Below are positions 34,738-45,531 of a stretch of 64,000 bases of DNA, one piece after another. The position numbers and the translations under genes are program-made. This DNA comes from Anisodus tanguticus (Eukaryota; Streptophyta; Magnoliopsida; Solanales; Solanaceae): positions 37,158,032 through 37,222,031 of the forward strand of contig CM067559.1 of NCBI GenBank assembly GCA_034509755.1, in the 5' to 3' direction. The notes under the pieces were generated by a model. That model was not told the DNA's origin, did no database searches, and saw only the letters and a program-made list of their open reading frames with translations. Position 1 is the stretch's first letter, and the number at the start of each line of letters is the position of its first letter.

Positions 34738-37700
34738 TGTTGACACCCAATTTTGTCCCATCTTTTCAGATTTTATTTATAATTTTTAAATATTTTTGAC
34801 ACCTTAAAATAATTTTAAAATATAGGCATATATATGTATATATATCATTATTATTATTATTTGCCTTTTTTATTGTCATTTGCATGTTTATATCATAGTC
34901 ATACTTTTTATCTTAATATTATATGTTATTTTATTTTTTCACAAAACGGCATCGCATTTTACTTTAGCACAAAGCATTTCGCAAATATTATATTTTTTAT
35001 CATATTGTTATCTTTACAATTTATAAATTTGCAAAGCTTTCTTTTTATATAATAAAACCTCTTTTTTATATATATATTTCAAATCCATAACTCATTTATT
35101 TTTTTTCCAACCCAAAACAAACACCCATTTTAAAGGGGCAGCCCATTTGGCCACCCCATTTTCAGCCAAGCCCAACTGAAACACCCCAATTCGGACCCAA
35201 CCGAAACCCCACCAAAGCCCAAACCAATCGGCCCAATACCTAACTCCCCATCCCTTTATTTCCCCCCTAAACCAAACAAACCCTAAAAAACATTTTTCAT
35301 TCCACACCCCTCACCTCTCCAAGTCAGTCGCACACCCCAAAGCCCTCCCCCCCCCCCCCCTCTCTCTCCTATCGGTTGCAAACCTCACACCCAGTCTCCA
35401 AAATCCGGCGAACCACTACCACACCCACGGCCACCACTCTACCCACCTGCGCCGCACCTCCGTCACACTGGTTCTGTTCATCTCCCGATGAACTGACTTC
35501 GTTTTATATGATATTTGTTTGTTTATATCGGTTCAACCGAGTTTTGTAAGCACTTGTGTCGCTCCAGTATTTTGTCATCGAAGTAACGCTACTCTGATTC
35601 CACCGCTCCGGCAGTCTCCTTTATGTTCTTGTTGTTTTGGTACTGTTTATGTTTGCCGGGAAACTCCATTAACGCCGGCGAGTTTTGGTGCCTCTGTTTC
35701 ACCACTTTTGGTTGTTATTTGTTGCTTTGCCTTGCCGAACTCCGACTTCGGCAACCACTATTTGCGGCTCAATTTTTTACTGCGCTACTGTGTTGCTCGT
35801 TTGGTCGAACATCCGGGTCGGGTCAGAACAGAAACATGTTCTGTTTTGGGCAAAAAATCAGCATTCCAAAAATTAGAAAATCAACACTCCGAAATCAAAA
35901 AAAATCAAAATCTGAAAATTCCCCTTTGTTTCAAATATGAAATCGAATGAATGAAAGGGTGTTCATCGTCTCTCGTCGTGGCTCCAAAATCGTTCAGTAA
36001 GGGCTTTATATGCTTTGCATGGTATAAGCAACCTTTGTAAGTTAAGACATGTTTCTTGATTGCTTTGTGAGGTCTGTGACATTCATGTCTAAAGTATTTT
36101 GCTAAGTTGATTACTCTGTCTGCTGGTCCATTTAAAATGTTTTCATGTTAGCGTATCAATCCCCTTGATTTCTTTGTGTGTGCTGTAGTACGCTAGTTGT
36201 TAGTTTGTATTGGACTAGTTTAGACACTGGAGTGAGAAAATGCTAATTCTGAGCTGGTTTTATTTGCTACTTGTATAAGTCATGTTTTTGTCTTATTCTG
36301 AGCTGGTTTTATCTGATTAATGGATGGAGCATGATCAGGGTATAGTAGACACAACCTCTTATTGGAATGATGCATATAGGCCATTTATTAGGATATGTAT
36401 TATGTTTGTTTCCAGCTTCTAAGACTGTCCATGTGAACCTCTTTGCCTTGCAAATGTTTTAGTACAAGTAAGGAGTAGTGCAACATGTTTCCCTTTCCCA
36501 TATTACATCTAAACATGTTTTCTGAAAATACCTATGCTGGTTTGTCTTTTTTTTTAATAAATAATGCCCTTATAAAAGCATATCACCTGCCTTATAATCA
36601 ATGCCCATGTGTTGCTTGTGCGCATTCTATAAGTTTGAAGTTTAGTCACAAGAAGTAGGTTCAGTTGTTTGGCCCAGTTCTAAAATTGTTCTCATGAGTG
36701 ATTCATTGGTCAAAAGTATCTTATATGTTGCATAATTGAATGTTTTTCTTTCATAGTTGCCTTGTCTGAACTTTTCTATTATATTGCTTCGCCGACTGAA
36801 AGCCAAGGCATGCTGGGGTTTGGTTTAGCCTCCTCCGATAGCCTGCCATGCCTAAGGTTCTAGAAACCTTTTGATCTTGTTGCGGCAGTGGAAATGGATG
36901 GTGGTAGCTCCCTTTGCTTCCCTTGTCTTTTAAAAGTTAAGTCTAGTCTGATGAATTATTTTGCTGCATTTTGGGCTTATTGTTGTTGCCTTTACAAGGT
37001 TGTTTTGTACCTCAAGGCTATCTTGTTGTTGTCATCTATGGTTGCTTGCTGCTTGCTAGATGGATTTTGAACCCATCCTATGATGCATTATATGAAATTT
37101 GGAGCCTTCTGTGGATATAAGCAACTGCTGTATTTTTACCAATTCATTGATGTCTTCTTTTGGCCATAATGCTATTGTATTTTGGGGTTATGAGTTGCTG
37201 CATCATTCTTGGTTATTTACTGTCATATTTGACTGCTGGTTCGAAATGCTGTACTACGAAAAGAAGCTACTACATTTATTCAGTTGCTACACTTCAACTG
37301 CTACATTTTGAGATGTTATACTTGACAAGGAATGTCTATTGCCTTCTAAAAGGGTTGGCTGGTGCATGTTTTGGGGGACAGTTCTGCTGCATTCCTTGGC
37401 AAAATAGCTATTGCAATCTTGGCCATTTACACCTCTTTTGGAAACATTTCACTGCTGCATTTTGAGCATATCTGATGTTTTTATCACTGTTGTATTTACA
37501 GTCTCTGCTTCATTTTTTAGCTGAATTAGTGTCGATTTTGCTACTTGTTTTGCTGCTGCTACTGTCTCTGAAAAATGAACAGATACTACACTTGGGTTTC
37601 TGCTGTGTTTTCAAGCCCACTGCTGCTCTATTTTCAAGTCTTTTGCTGCTGCATTTTTAGCTAAACAACTGTTGTTTTCTTGGCCAAATTTGAGCCAATT

Positions 37701-38960
37701 TACCATTGTTTTTGCTGCTGCGTTTTGATGCTATTTCGGGCCGAACTACTGCTGCGTTTTGGCCAAACTACTGCTGCACTTTAGGCAAATTTAACGCCAA
37801 ATTGTTGTTGTGTTTCTTGGCCAAATTCGAGCCCACTCCTGCTGTATTTTTGAACCCGATTGCTGTTGTTTTCTCGGCTGAAAACAGCTGCAATATTTCT
37901 GAAAATATTACTGATTTGAATATGATACTACACTTTGGCTGATGAAAAAATATCTGTCGATTTTTGAGGCCTCCACAGTTGTAAAGACGGAAAATAAAAC
38001 TTTTGGGCAAGGATGAAACTTAAATCTTTTTCACCCGAGAGACCAACATGTTCGTTGGGCAAGGCAACTAAAATGACCAACGAGTCATATGTTTGCAGCC
38101 ACGACGTGATTGGAATGATCTTTTCAAAATTTAAGTCTAAGCCCTCCGTAATCAAAACATTTATTGTTTTGGATACGGTTCCGAAGTTATGTATATTCAA
38201 TTGTTTCTAACCGTTTATTCTTGATAGCTTGTAAAGATAAAGTCAAAGAAGGCAAATACCCCTCGGAGATTATTTATTTTTGTTGTTGTCTTTTACTTTC
38301 TTTAATTCAGCTTTATTTCATTCTGTATTGTAATATTACTGTACTCGTGAAATTATTGAAATGTTTAGAATAGGTAGACATAGAATTAATTGATAGGGTA
38401 GTCTAAAATTGAAAATCCATCGCTAGTTTATTTATTTTAGGCTCGGTTAGTTTTAAAATTGAAAATCGCTAGTTTATTTATTTTTAGGCTCGTCGTCCAT
38501 AATAATCACTTTGCATACATTCTTATCAATTTTCATACAAATGCATACTTATATTATTTTTTTTAGCTTTACATGTATATTAATGCCATACAAATGCATA
38601 CTTGTACAAAATGCATCATTTTATTAACACCTTGCAATATTATTTTTTATATGTATAAAAACATGCATTTTTCTTAGCATAACAATTAATCTGAATTTGA
38701 TCGGATAACGCAAGTTAGCGGATCTTAAAGGATGCCTAACCCCTTTCCTTTAGGATAATAAAGAACCCTTACCCAGAATTTCATTAGTTTCGTAGACCAC
38801 AAAATTGAAGTTATTTTGCAGCTTTTAGTTAACATTCAGGTGCTCTAATTCACCTTAGAATAATTAGGTGGCGGCTCCTCAAAGCAAGCATTTTTAACCG
38901 ATCCAGAGGGAATCGACGCCATCCCGTCGCGAATTCCGCGCGTCAAAAATGGGTGCGACA
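34738..38960. mobile_element. Solo LTR, gypsy Ogre/TAT-like (4223 bp)
   Basis: Starts TGTTGACACCC and ends GGGTGCGACA, near-perfect inverted ends. Target duplication AGGAT lies at 34733-34737 and 38961-38965. No gag or pol is present. Very long LTRs with these ends fit the Ogre/TAT lineage as I know it. Inside are a C14 run (35347-35360), a TC run, and a CTG-rich region (37440-37900). Small open frames inside carry no recognised domain. Confidence 0.85.
37440..37900. repeat. Degenerate CTGCTG / GGCCAAA repeat field
   Basis: Phrases such as TTGCTGCTGCATTTT, TACTGCTGCGTTTTGGCC and GTTGTGTTTCTTGGCC recur at irregular 30-50 bp steps. The copies are too diverged to give one period by eye. Confidence 0.6.
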
Positions 38961-38965
38961 AGGAT

Positions 38966-39565
38966 CCCACCCACTATCGTAGTCTTGCAGGGGCTCTTCA
39001 GTAGCTTACATTCACAAGACCATATATTACTTATGCAGTTCAGCAAGTGTGTTTATTTATGCATGATCCGCGGATTGAGCACATGCATGCGCGCAAAAGC
39101 ATTATACGATACATACAGGGCAAGCTTGATTATGAGTTGCATTTATATCCATCCTCAGTCTCTACTCCCGTATCATATACAAATGCTGATTGGGGTGGAT
39201 GTCCAGATACCAGACGTTCAACCTCTTGTTTTTGTATGTTTCTTGATGATAACTTGGTCTCTTGATCGGTAAAACGCCTGGCTACTTTATCGCGATCCAG
39301 TGTGGAGGCCGAGTATCGAAGAGTAGCCAATGTGGTGTCTGAGTCATGTTGGTTGCGTAATATTTTATTAGAGCTTCACTTTCCTATTCAGAAAGCTACC
39401 TTGGTTACTGTGATTATGTTAGTGTCGTCTATCTCTCTGGGAATCCGGTCCAACATCAGCGCACTAAACATATCGAGATTTACTAAGGGTCTTCCCTTGG
39501 ATCTGTTTGAAGATTTTAGGGACAGTCTCAGCACACGACAACCGCCCGCTATGACTACGGGGGTG
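38966..39565 (+). pseudogene. Copia C RT end and RNase H
   Basis: Continues segment 2 as PTHYRSLAGA, then VCLFMHDPRIEHMHA, NADWGGCPDTRRSTS, VEAEYRRVANVV and the end DLFEDFRDSLSTRQP. RNase H acidic residues are partly kept. Several frameshifts are present. It ends at a GGGGG tract just before the 3' LTR. Confidence 0.9.
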
Positions 39566-39730
39566 TGATAGAAACCGTGAGTATATTTGTGTATATTTAG
39601 GTTACTTACCATATTTTGTAGAAGTCTTGTACAAGTCTAATTAGGATATTAGTATTATAGTAGAAATAGAATTTTTCATATTTAGATAATGTATATTGTA
39701 TATATAGATCTCTTCGTTAATGAAAATAAT
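39566..39730 (+). repeat. Copia C 3' LTR, end missing
   Basis: Starts TGATAGAAACCGTGAG and matches the 5' LTR to AATGAAAATAAT. The last ~18 bases (AAGGGATT to TTTCA) are absent and unrelated sequence follows, so the tip was lost. Confidence 0.9.
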
Positions 39731-40959
39731 CTGGAAGTGTTAATTGCTCATGTTGAACGTTTCTATAGCCATACACTGTATTATCTTTGAGAAATCAAGA
39801 ATATATGTATTTATCCTAAAGTACACCTAGACAACACATTACAGATACACATATAGATGAGTACCAAGTGCTTGATAAAACAATTACTCCCTCTGATTCA
39901 ATTTATGTGGCATAGTTTGATTGAGACGGAGTTTAAAAAAAATTGAAAAACTTTTGAAACTTGTGCAGTTACACATGTCCTAACATTTGTATGGCTATAA
40001 AAGCTTATCGTTAAGGGTCACATGAGAAGTTTCGATTAAATAGTTGACATGAGAAGATAGATTAGCAGCAGCATTCCAACAGTACTGCAAAACTTAGGTC
40101 CTAGATAAATTTAATATCAGCAGTCATGATTTGAGAGCTCATCCATAATCTGTTCAACTTGTCGCACATTAACCATCTATTATATGATATTCGTATGATT
40201 AGGAAGAAAGTTAAAATAAGCATACAATTTATGATGATTGGAGGACATGGGTCTAGGCTATTAGTAACTCCATTACTGTGTTATAGACAAGGAATAACCT
40301 GTGTTGACAAGAAAAAGGTTAGACTGCGCACTTTTTTCTGTTCTATAACGCGTAAAAAACTTTACAAGCACTATATTTTTGGGACAGCTTAATGAAGTAG
40401 CAACGAATTTTTAGAAAACGGGTAATGTTATATCCAAGCTAACCTCCCAACTCAGTTTATTGTTAGCAACACTAATACTGGTCTTCAATCATTACAGGTT
40501 CCAACAAACTAACACTTCGCACAGAGTTGAAGTAATCGAAAGCAGATTCAAACCTTATTTAGTGCATATGAAGTTAGGAACTTGTTTGAACACATGAAGT
40601 TTTGCATTTCACATTCGCTTGCATCTCACATGCGGGGACTGATCTTCACATAAGTTGGTTGTTTCCAACTTCATTAGACCCTGAGAAAAGGCAAACAACA
40701 AGAATTAAGAATGCTTGTATCATTATGCTGAGCAAACCTTGTCGCTACTGTCTAGTTAAGAATTTAAAAGAAACAGAACAACCAGCAATTGAATGTTATC
40801 TAGCACATGAAAAAATTACTTCGTTTTCATATTAACATTAGCCAACACATTATCTAGCAAATGAAAAACCGCTTTGTTACAATATGATATTACCTAAAAA
40901 GAATAAAGAATTTGTACTAATCACACTACAAAACTGAAAAAAGACATAGAGCACATATT
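39731..40959. other. Intergenic DNA with MITE remnant
   Basis: 39885-40060 begins TACTCCCTCTGATTCAATTT, the familiar end of Stowaway-type MITEs, but the opposite end is not seen. The rest is AT-rich. The stretch just below 40960 would be the 3' untranslated region of the RING gene. Confidence 0.5.
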
Positions 40960-41593
40960 TCAAACTTTAGCCTCCAACATGTTATGTTTGCGCTTACGAC
41001 ATCGACGGTCCAAAAATGGCCAATAATGCAAAGGATAGACAGCTCGACAAGTTGGACATGTGTTCTTCTTGGATAGCCATGGCAGAAGACACCTTGTATG
41101 AAAGGCGTGTGAACAATAAGTTGTAATCACTTCATTCTCATCTTTAAACTCTTCATAACAAACAGGGCAAGTTTCATCCATTAGATCTTTGAGGCTATTG
41201 ATTGGACTTGGACACGACGATGGATAACATGGCTGTACTTCGACAAATCCTCTTGGTACATCCTCTGCAATGGGTGGATTCGTCGGACAAATCCCAGCTT
41301 CACCCGTATATTCCCTTAACGTGTCGAGATATTCGATGACATCCTGAGTGTATTTATCATACGGATCGTTCCTTCCTCTTCCTCCTCGTCGTCTTTCTCA
41401 AATCGGCGATACAACGGCAGAGCGGGAGGCAATTCCGTGAAATTGGGCGAAACGTTACGATCATCAACATTATCAGTAAAACCAACACATCGAGTATGGG
41501 AGATTTCAATGGCAATTACATAACTAGGCCGCGGCGGGAGCGGGAGTACTAAAGCTTGAGAATGATCAAACTCAGTGAAAAGGCAATAAGAGA
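40960..41593 (-). pseudogene. RING-H2 finger gene, frameshifted and cut at 5' end
   Basis: The C-terminal frame (41181-40960) holds CPVCYEEF through CPTC with spacing C-x2-C-x14-C-x1-H-x2-H-x2-C-x10-C-x2-C, a complete RING-H2 finger as in E3 ubiquitin ligases. Upstream the same frame reads YDKYTQDVIEYLDTLREY and CPTNPPIAEDVPRGF. At about 41380-41400, in a GAG/GAA run, it loses register with a second frame reading SYVIAIEISHTRCVGF, NFTELPPALPLYRRFEKDDEEEEE. Together these look like one RING protein of the CIP8/RDUF type in general layout, with a one-base shift in the acidic stretch. No start codon is found; at about 41602 copia LTR fragments begin. It may be a pseudogene, or one sequence error plus an upstream exon. 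Confidence 0.7.
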
Positions 41594-41602
41594 TGTTGTT
41601 GG

Positions 41603-42005
41603 TATTAACGTGTACAATATTAAATATTTAGCCATATTTATTCTTGTGTAATTATGGTATATATAGGATCCCTGTTGTATAAGAATTTCACATTGTACAA
41701 CCTATATATATTTTGTATCAATCTCCTTTGGAGAGTCTTTCTCATTAATAAAAAATATATATAGGGTGTACAATGTGGAATACTTATACAACAGGGATCT
41801 TATATCTATCATAATTACACAAGACTAAATATGGGTAAATATTTAATACCATGTAGAATTGTATCAATCTCCATGTAGACTTTCTCATTAATACAAAATA
41901 TATATAGGGTATACAATGTGGAATCTTTATACAACAGGGATCCTATATCTACCATAATTACACAAGACTAAATATGGCTAAATCTCTAATATTGTACACG
42001 TTAAT
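41603..42005. repeat. Three copia LTR fragments, one inverted
   Basis: The core passage (TTAACGTGTACAATATT, GTGTAATTATGG, ATCCCTGTTGTATAA, CCTATATATATTTTG) occurs once forward (41603-41717) and twice reversed (41750-41850, 41892-42005). On the minus strand the right copy follows copia D RNase H as its 3' LTR and ends TTCTACA, then TGGTATT, like a primer site start, leading into the next LTR copy. The cluster folds back on itself. Confidence 0.8.
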
Positions 42006-42676
42006 ACGCCCCCTCAGGCCGGACGCTAAGACTGGATCTGAAATCGAGGAAGAGTTGTTGAGGAAGGCCTTTCATGAAGATATCCGTATACTGATACGAA
42101 GAAGGCACATGCAATACCTTAACATGACCGAGAGAAACCTTCTCACGAACAAAGTGTATATCCATCTCAATGTGCTTGGTTCGCTGATGCTGAACCGAAT
42201 TATGAGATAAATATATGGCGAATATGTTATCACAATAGACCAAAGACGCCTTACGCAAGGGACACTGAAGCTCTAAAAGAAGGTTTCGAAGATAATAGAT
42301 CTTAGCAACAACATTCGCAACGCCTCTATACTCTACTTCTGCACTCGATCGAGATAAGGTGGCTTGCCTCTTGGCAGATCATGAAATGAGGTTATCCCTT
42401 AAGAACACACAGTAGCCGGAGGTGGAGCGTCGTGTGTCCGGACAGCCTGCCCAATCAACATCCGTATATGATAACATTTGGGTCGGTGTTGCAATCCATA
42501 ATTAAGTGTACCCTTAACGTATTGAATGATACGCTTAAGGGCAGTAAAATGGGGCTCCCTAGGGCATGCATGAACAGGCACACCTGATGAACGGCATAAG
42601 CATGTCAAGCCTGGTGAAGGTAAGATACTGTAATGCACTTGCAAGACTCATGTAAAGTGTGGGATCGGATACAAGA
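42006..42676 (-). pseudogene. Copia D RNase H
   Basis: The last frame includes VYCDNIFAIYLSHN, QHQRTKHIEMDIHFVREKV and SSYQYTDIFMKGLPQQLF, the copia C-terminus. The upstream piece (42644-42399) has FTALKRIIQYVKGTLNYGL in another frame. Frameshifts disable it. Confidence 0.85.
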
Positions 42677-43480
42677 TCACCATACAACACTAAGCTTTGA
42701 TTTATAGTCAACCGTTGTGGACATGATCTTGAAGTTCACCATTTTAGCCCTGTACATTATCTCCTCTGCATACTTGCGCTGACACAAGAACATAGTATCT
42801 GCAGAATGATTCACTGATATTCCCGAAAAATAGCTCAACTTTCCCAAGTTAGTCATAGCAAATTCGGTTTTAAGTAAAACAATAATCTCATTTTTCAACA
42901 AATCAGAGGAGGCAGTAAGCATTATTCATCCACATATAACAATAAATAAGCAATGCTACTACCTCGATGAAAAATAAATAGAGAGTTATCACATTTGCTG
43001 CATACGAACCCAATTTGCATAATGTACTGTGCAAAGCGATCATACCACGCTCGAGGGGCCTGTTTCAAATCATAGAGTGACTTACGAAGACGGCAGACAT
43101 ACTGAGGGACTGTCAGATGGACAAAACCAAATGGTTGGTGCATATAAACAGTTTCTTTCAAATTCCCGTGTAGAAACACATTTTTCACATCAAGTTGATG
43201 GATCGGCCAATGCTTACCCATAGCAATACTCAGAACTGTGTGAATAGTGGCCGGTTTAACAACCAGACTGAAAGTCTCATCACAATCTATACCCTTATGC
43301 TGATTTGTGCTATTAGCCACAAGTCTTGCCTTATACCTCTCTAGCTCACCACTATCTCTGTATTTGTGACGAAAAAGTCACATGCAATGAATCACATTCA
43401 CCCCCTCCGGTCTAGGAACCAAATCCCATGTGTGCTACTTCGTTAAAGCATTAAATTCCTCACGCATGGCCATATTTCAA
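42677..43480 (-). pseudogene. Copia D reverse transcriptase
   Basis: The main frame (43320-42922) has DCDETFSLVVKPATI, WPIHQLDVKNVFLHGNL and SLYDLKQAPRAWYDRFAQY, ending LLLYVDE with a stop right at the catalytic YVDD. It continues shifted with LTASSDLLKNEI and GKLSYFSGISV. The RT N-terminal part (WDLVP, NVI) lies at 43390-43440. Confidence 0.9.
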
Positions 43481-44312
43481 TTAGGGTCTAGTTTTGGGTT
43501 TTTGGGTACTGGGGAAATGGTTTGTGTTAATAAGTTAAACTAGACTTTGGGTTTGAAAATCTGGTGTTGGGCACGGGTTTCCATCATGTGTGTGAGTGTA
43601 GTGGGTGGATAGGAAATTTGTTGGGTTGGTATTGTCGGGTCACTGGTGTGGTAGTTTGTGGCCGAGGGTTGACAAGTGCGGTCGACGGGAAGAGGCAGTG
43701 TGTGAGGTGTGTCAGGTGGGTTCGACGATGGGTCAGGGGTGTCGACGATGTTGGATAGTTTTTCGGGGGTGGGTTAGAACGGTACTCGTGGTGGATTGTT
43801 TTTGCATTGGCGGTTCGGGTATTTAGAGTTGTCGGGTTCATGTTTTCGGTGAGTAGTAGGGTTTCAGTGGAGGGGTGGGTAACTGGGTAGTCAATAAGGG
43901 TGTTTTATGGATGTGGTGACTTAGTAGGCGGTGGTTGAGGGTTCCGATTGGTGATATGGATGTTTACCTATGGCGGAACAGAGACGGTGTGCCGATTGTC
44001 GGTGGTGGTTCCAGTCTACGATGTTGGTGACTGAGACAGAGGCGGTGACATGGGCGCAGAGACGCTGTCAGTGGCAACAGCGGTAAGTGGTAGTGAGGTA
44101 GCCGATCGATTGCCGTCGGTGGGAGAGACAATCAGCAGTAGCGATGACCTGTCAGATGTACTGCCGGTAGTGGTAGTGACACGCAGCGGTGCCGGAACAG
44201 TGACAGCATGACCGAGAGCTAGACGGAGAAGCGGTGATATGTCGGACTCGTCCAAAAATGTGTAATTCGAATTCTAGAATTTTGAATATTTACGAATAGA
44301 AAGATTGTTTCG
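43481..44312 (-). other. Copia D variable linker
   Basis: Serine/threonine/proline-rich in short frames (for example 44255-44016) between integrase and RT, as in copias B, C and E. The plus strand is strongly GT-rich. A small repeat of ACGTG units lies at 44319-44341, duplicating the SRHV codons. Confidence 0.7.
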
Positions 44313-45040
44313 TCAAACGTGACGTGACATGACGTGACGTGAGACGATGATTTTGCTGGAAGACAAGTCATAGAACAGATATCCCCTATGATTGGACGGA
44401 AAACCTAAGAACCCACAAGGGGTGGTGCGGGGTGCAAGTTTATGTGGAGCCATCGAGGCAAGATTCGGGTAGCACAGGCAGCCAAAAATTCGTAAGTGCT
44501 CATAGGTTGGGATCCTATGAAATAGAATTTCGGTGGGTGATCTATTTTGGAGAGTCTGAATGGGCAAAATATTTAGAATATATTCGTCCATTTTCACAGC
44601 ATAGACCCAAAAGGGAGGGGGGAGAGGCATGAAATAGGATCGTACGAACCATGTTATTGAGACTGCAAATGATTCGTTCGGCCTTGCCATTTTGGGAGGA
44701 GGTGTGAGGACACGAGAACTGGAAAACCATGCCATTAGTAGAGCAAAAATTGTAAAACGTGGAATTATTGAACTCACGACCGTTATCACATTGAAGCGAT
44801 TTAATGTATTTTTCAAATTTTGTTTTGACATAGGCACAAAATGCAAGAAATTTGGAAAATACTTAAGACTTGAATTTAAGTAGATAGACCCAGACAAAGT
44901 GAGAAAAGTCATCTAATAAGATGAGATAAAATTTATGACTTAGTTAGCTAGTGATGGGAGATGTCCATAAATCTGCATGAACAATGTCAAAGGGAGAATA
45001 CGTAACACTTGAAGAAGACCGAAATGGAAGGCGAACATGT
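44313..45040 (-). pseudogene. Copia D integrase
   Basis: Pieces read KHVRLPF and the SPFDIVHADLWTSPI region near 45000-44950, then FSCPHTSSQNGKAER near 44720 (third catalytic Glu), then FWVYAVKMDEYILNILP and LRIFGCLCYP. Protease and gag, expected further right, are missing because an unrelated plus-strand fragment begins at about 45040. Confidence 0.85.
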
Positions 45041-45270
45041 TTGCGATCTACTTATCTGGCAATCATGTTCAGCATCAGCGCACAAAACACATCGAAATGG
45101 ATATCTTATTTGTCCGAGAAAATGTTGCTCGTGGTCAAGTCCGTGTTCTCCATGTGTCATCCCGTTATCAGATAGCTGACATCTTTACAAAAGGTCTTCT
45201 GTGCGTACTTTTTGATGATTTCAGGGACAGTCTCAGCATCCGAGAACATCCAGCTAAGACTGCGAGGGAC
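45040..45270 (+). pseudogene. Copia RNase H end fragment, opposite strand
   Basis: Reads FAIYLSGNHVQHQRTKHIEMDI, then FVRENVARGQVRVLHV, ADIFTKGL and FDDFRDSLSI, ending at TAG 45274-45276, just inside the LTR. It is joined head to head with copia D integrase at a shared short sequence (AACATGTTTGCG or its like). Confidence 0.85.
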
Positions 45271-45531
45271 TGTTAGAGTGATTATGGGAATATCCCATAA
45301 TTACCTCTCTCGTTATTATAATTGATATTGTAGTTATTCTAATTATTGTAATTGTAATTAGGATCTTGTAAATTAGGTAAGGTAGATTAGTCTTACCGTT
45401 TTCTCCTTCGGCCCTCTCTCTATCTCTCATCCTTTGTTTTCTCCTTTTTCTCTCCCTATATCTTCTAAATGCACTTTGATCTAGAATAATAATTTGAATT
45501 CAGAAAGGTCTCCCTTCTACCCCAGCTAACA
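45271..45531 (+). repeat. Copia 3' LTR (261 bp)
   Basis: Starts TGTTAG and ends CTAACA, a 6-bp inverted terminal repeat. It directly follows the RNase H C-terminus. Contains GATTATGGGAATATCCCATAATTAC, itself a palindrome, near its start, and CT-rich leader-like DNA near 45400-45470. The partner LTR is absent. Confidence 0.8.

Larger units (their letters stand above)
29065..39730 (+). mobile_element. Copia element C with two nested solo LTRs
   Basis: A short 5' LTR, a PBS, gag, protease, integrase and RT/RNase H in copia order end in a 3' LTR. RT is interrupted at 32465-34562 and 34738-38965. RT lacks its N-terminal ~180 residues, and gag is frameshifted, so the element is inactive. The 3' LTR lacks its last ~18 bp, so no target duplication can be read. 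Confidence 0.9.
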
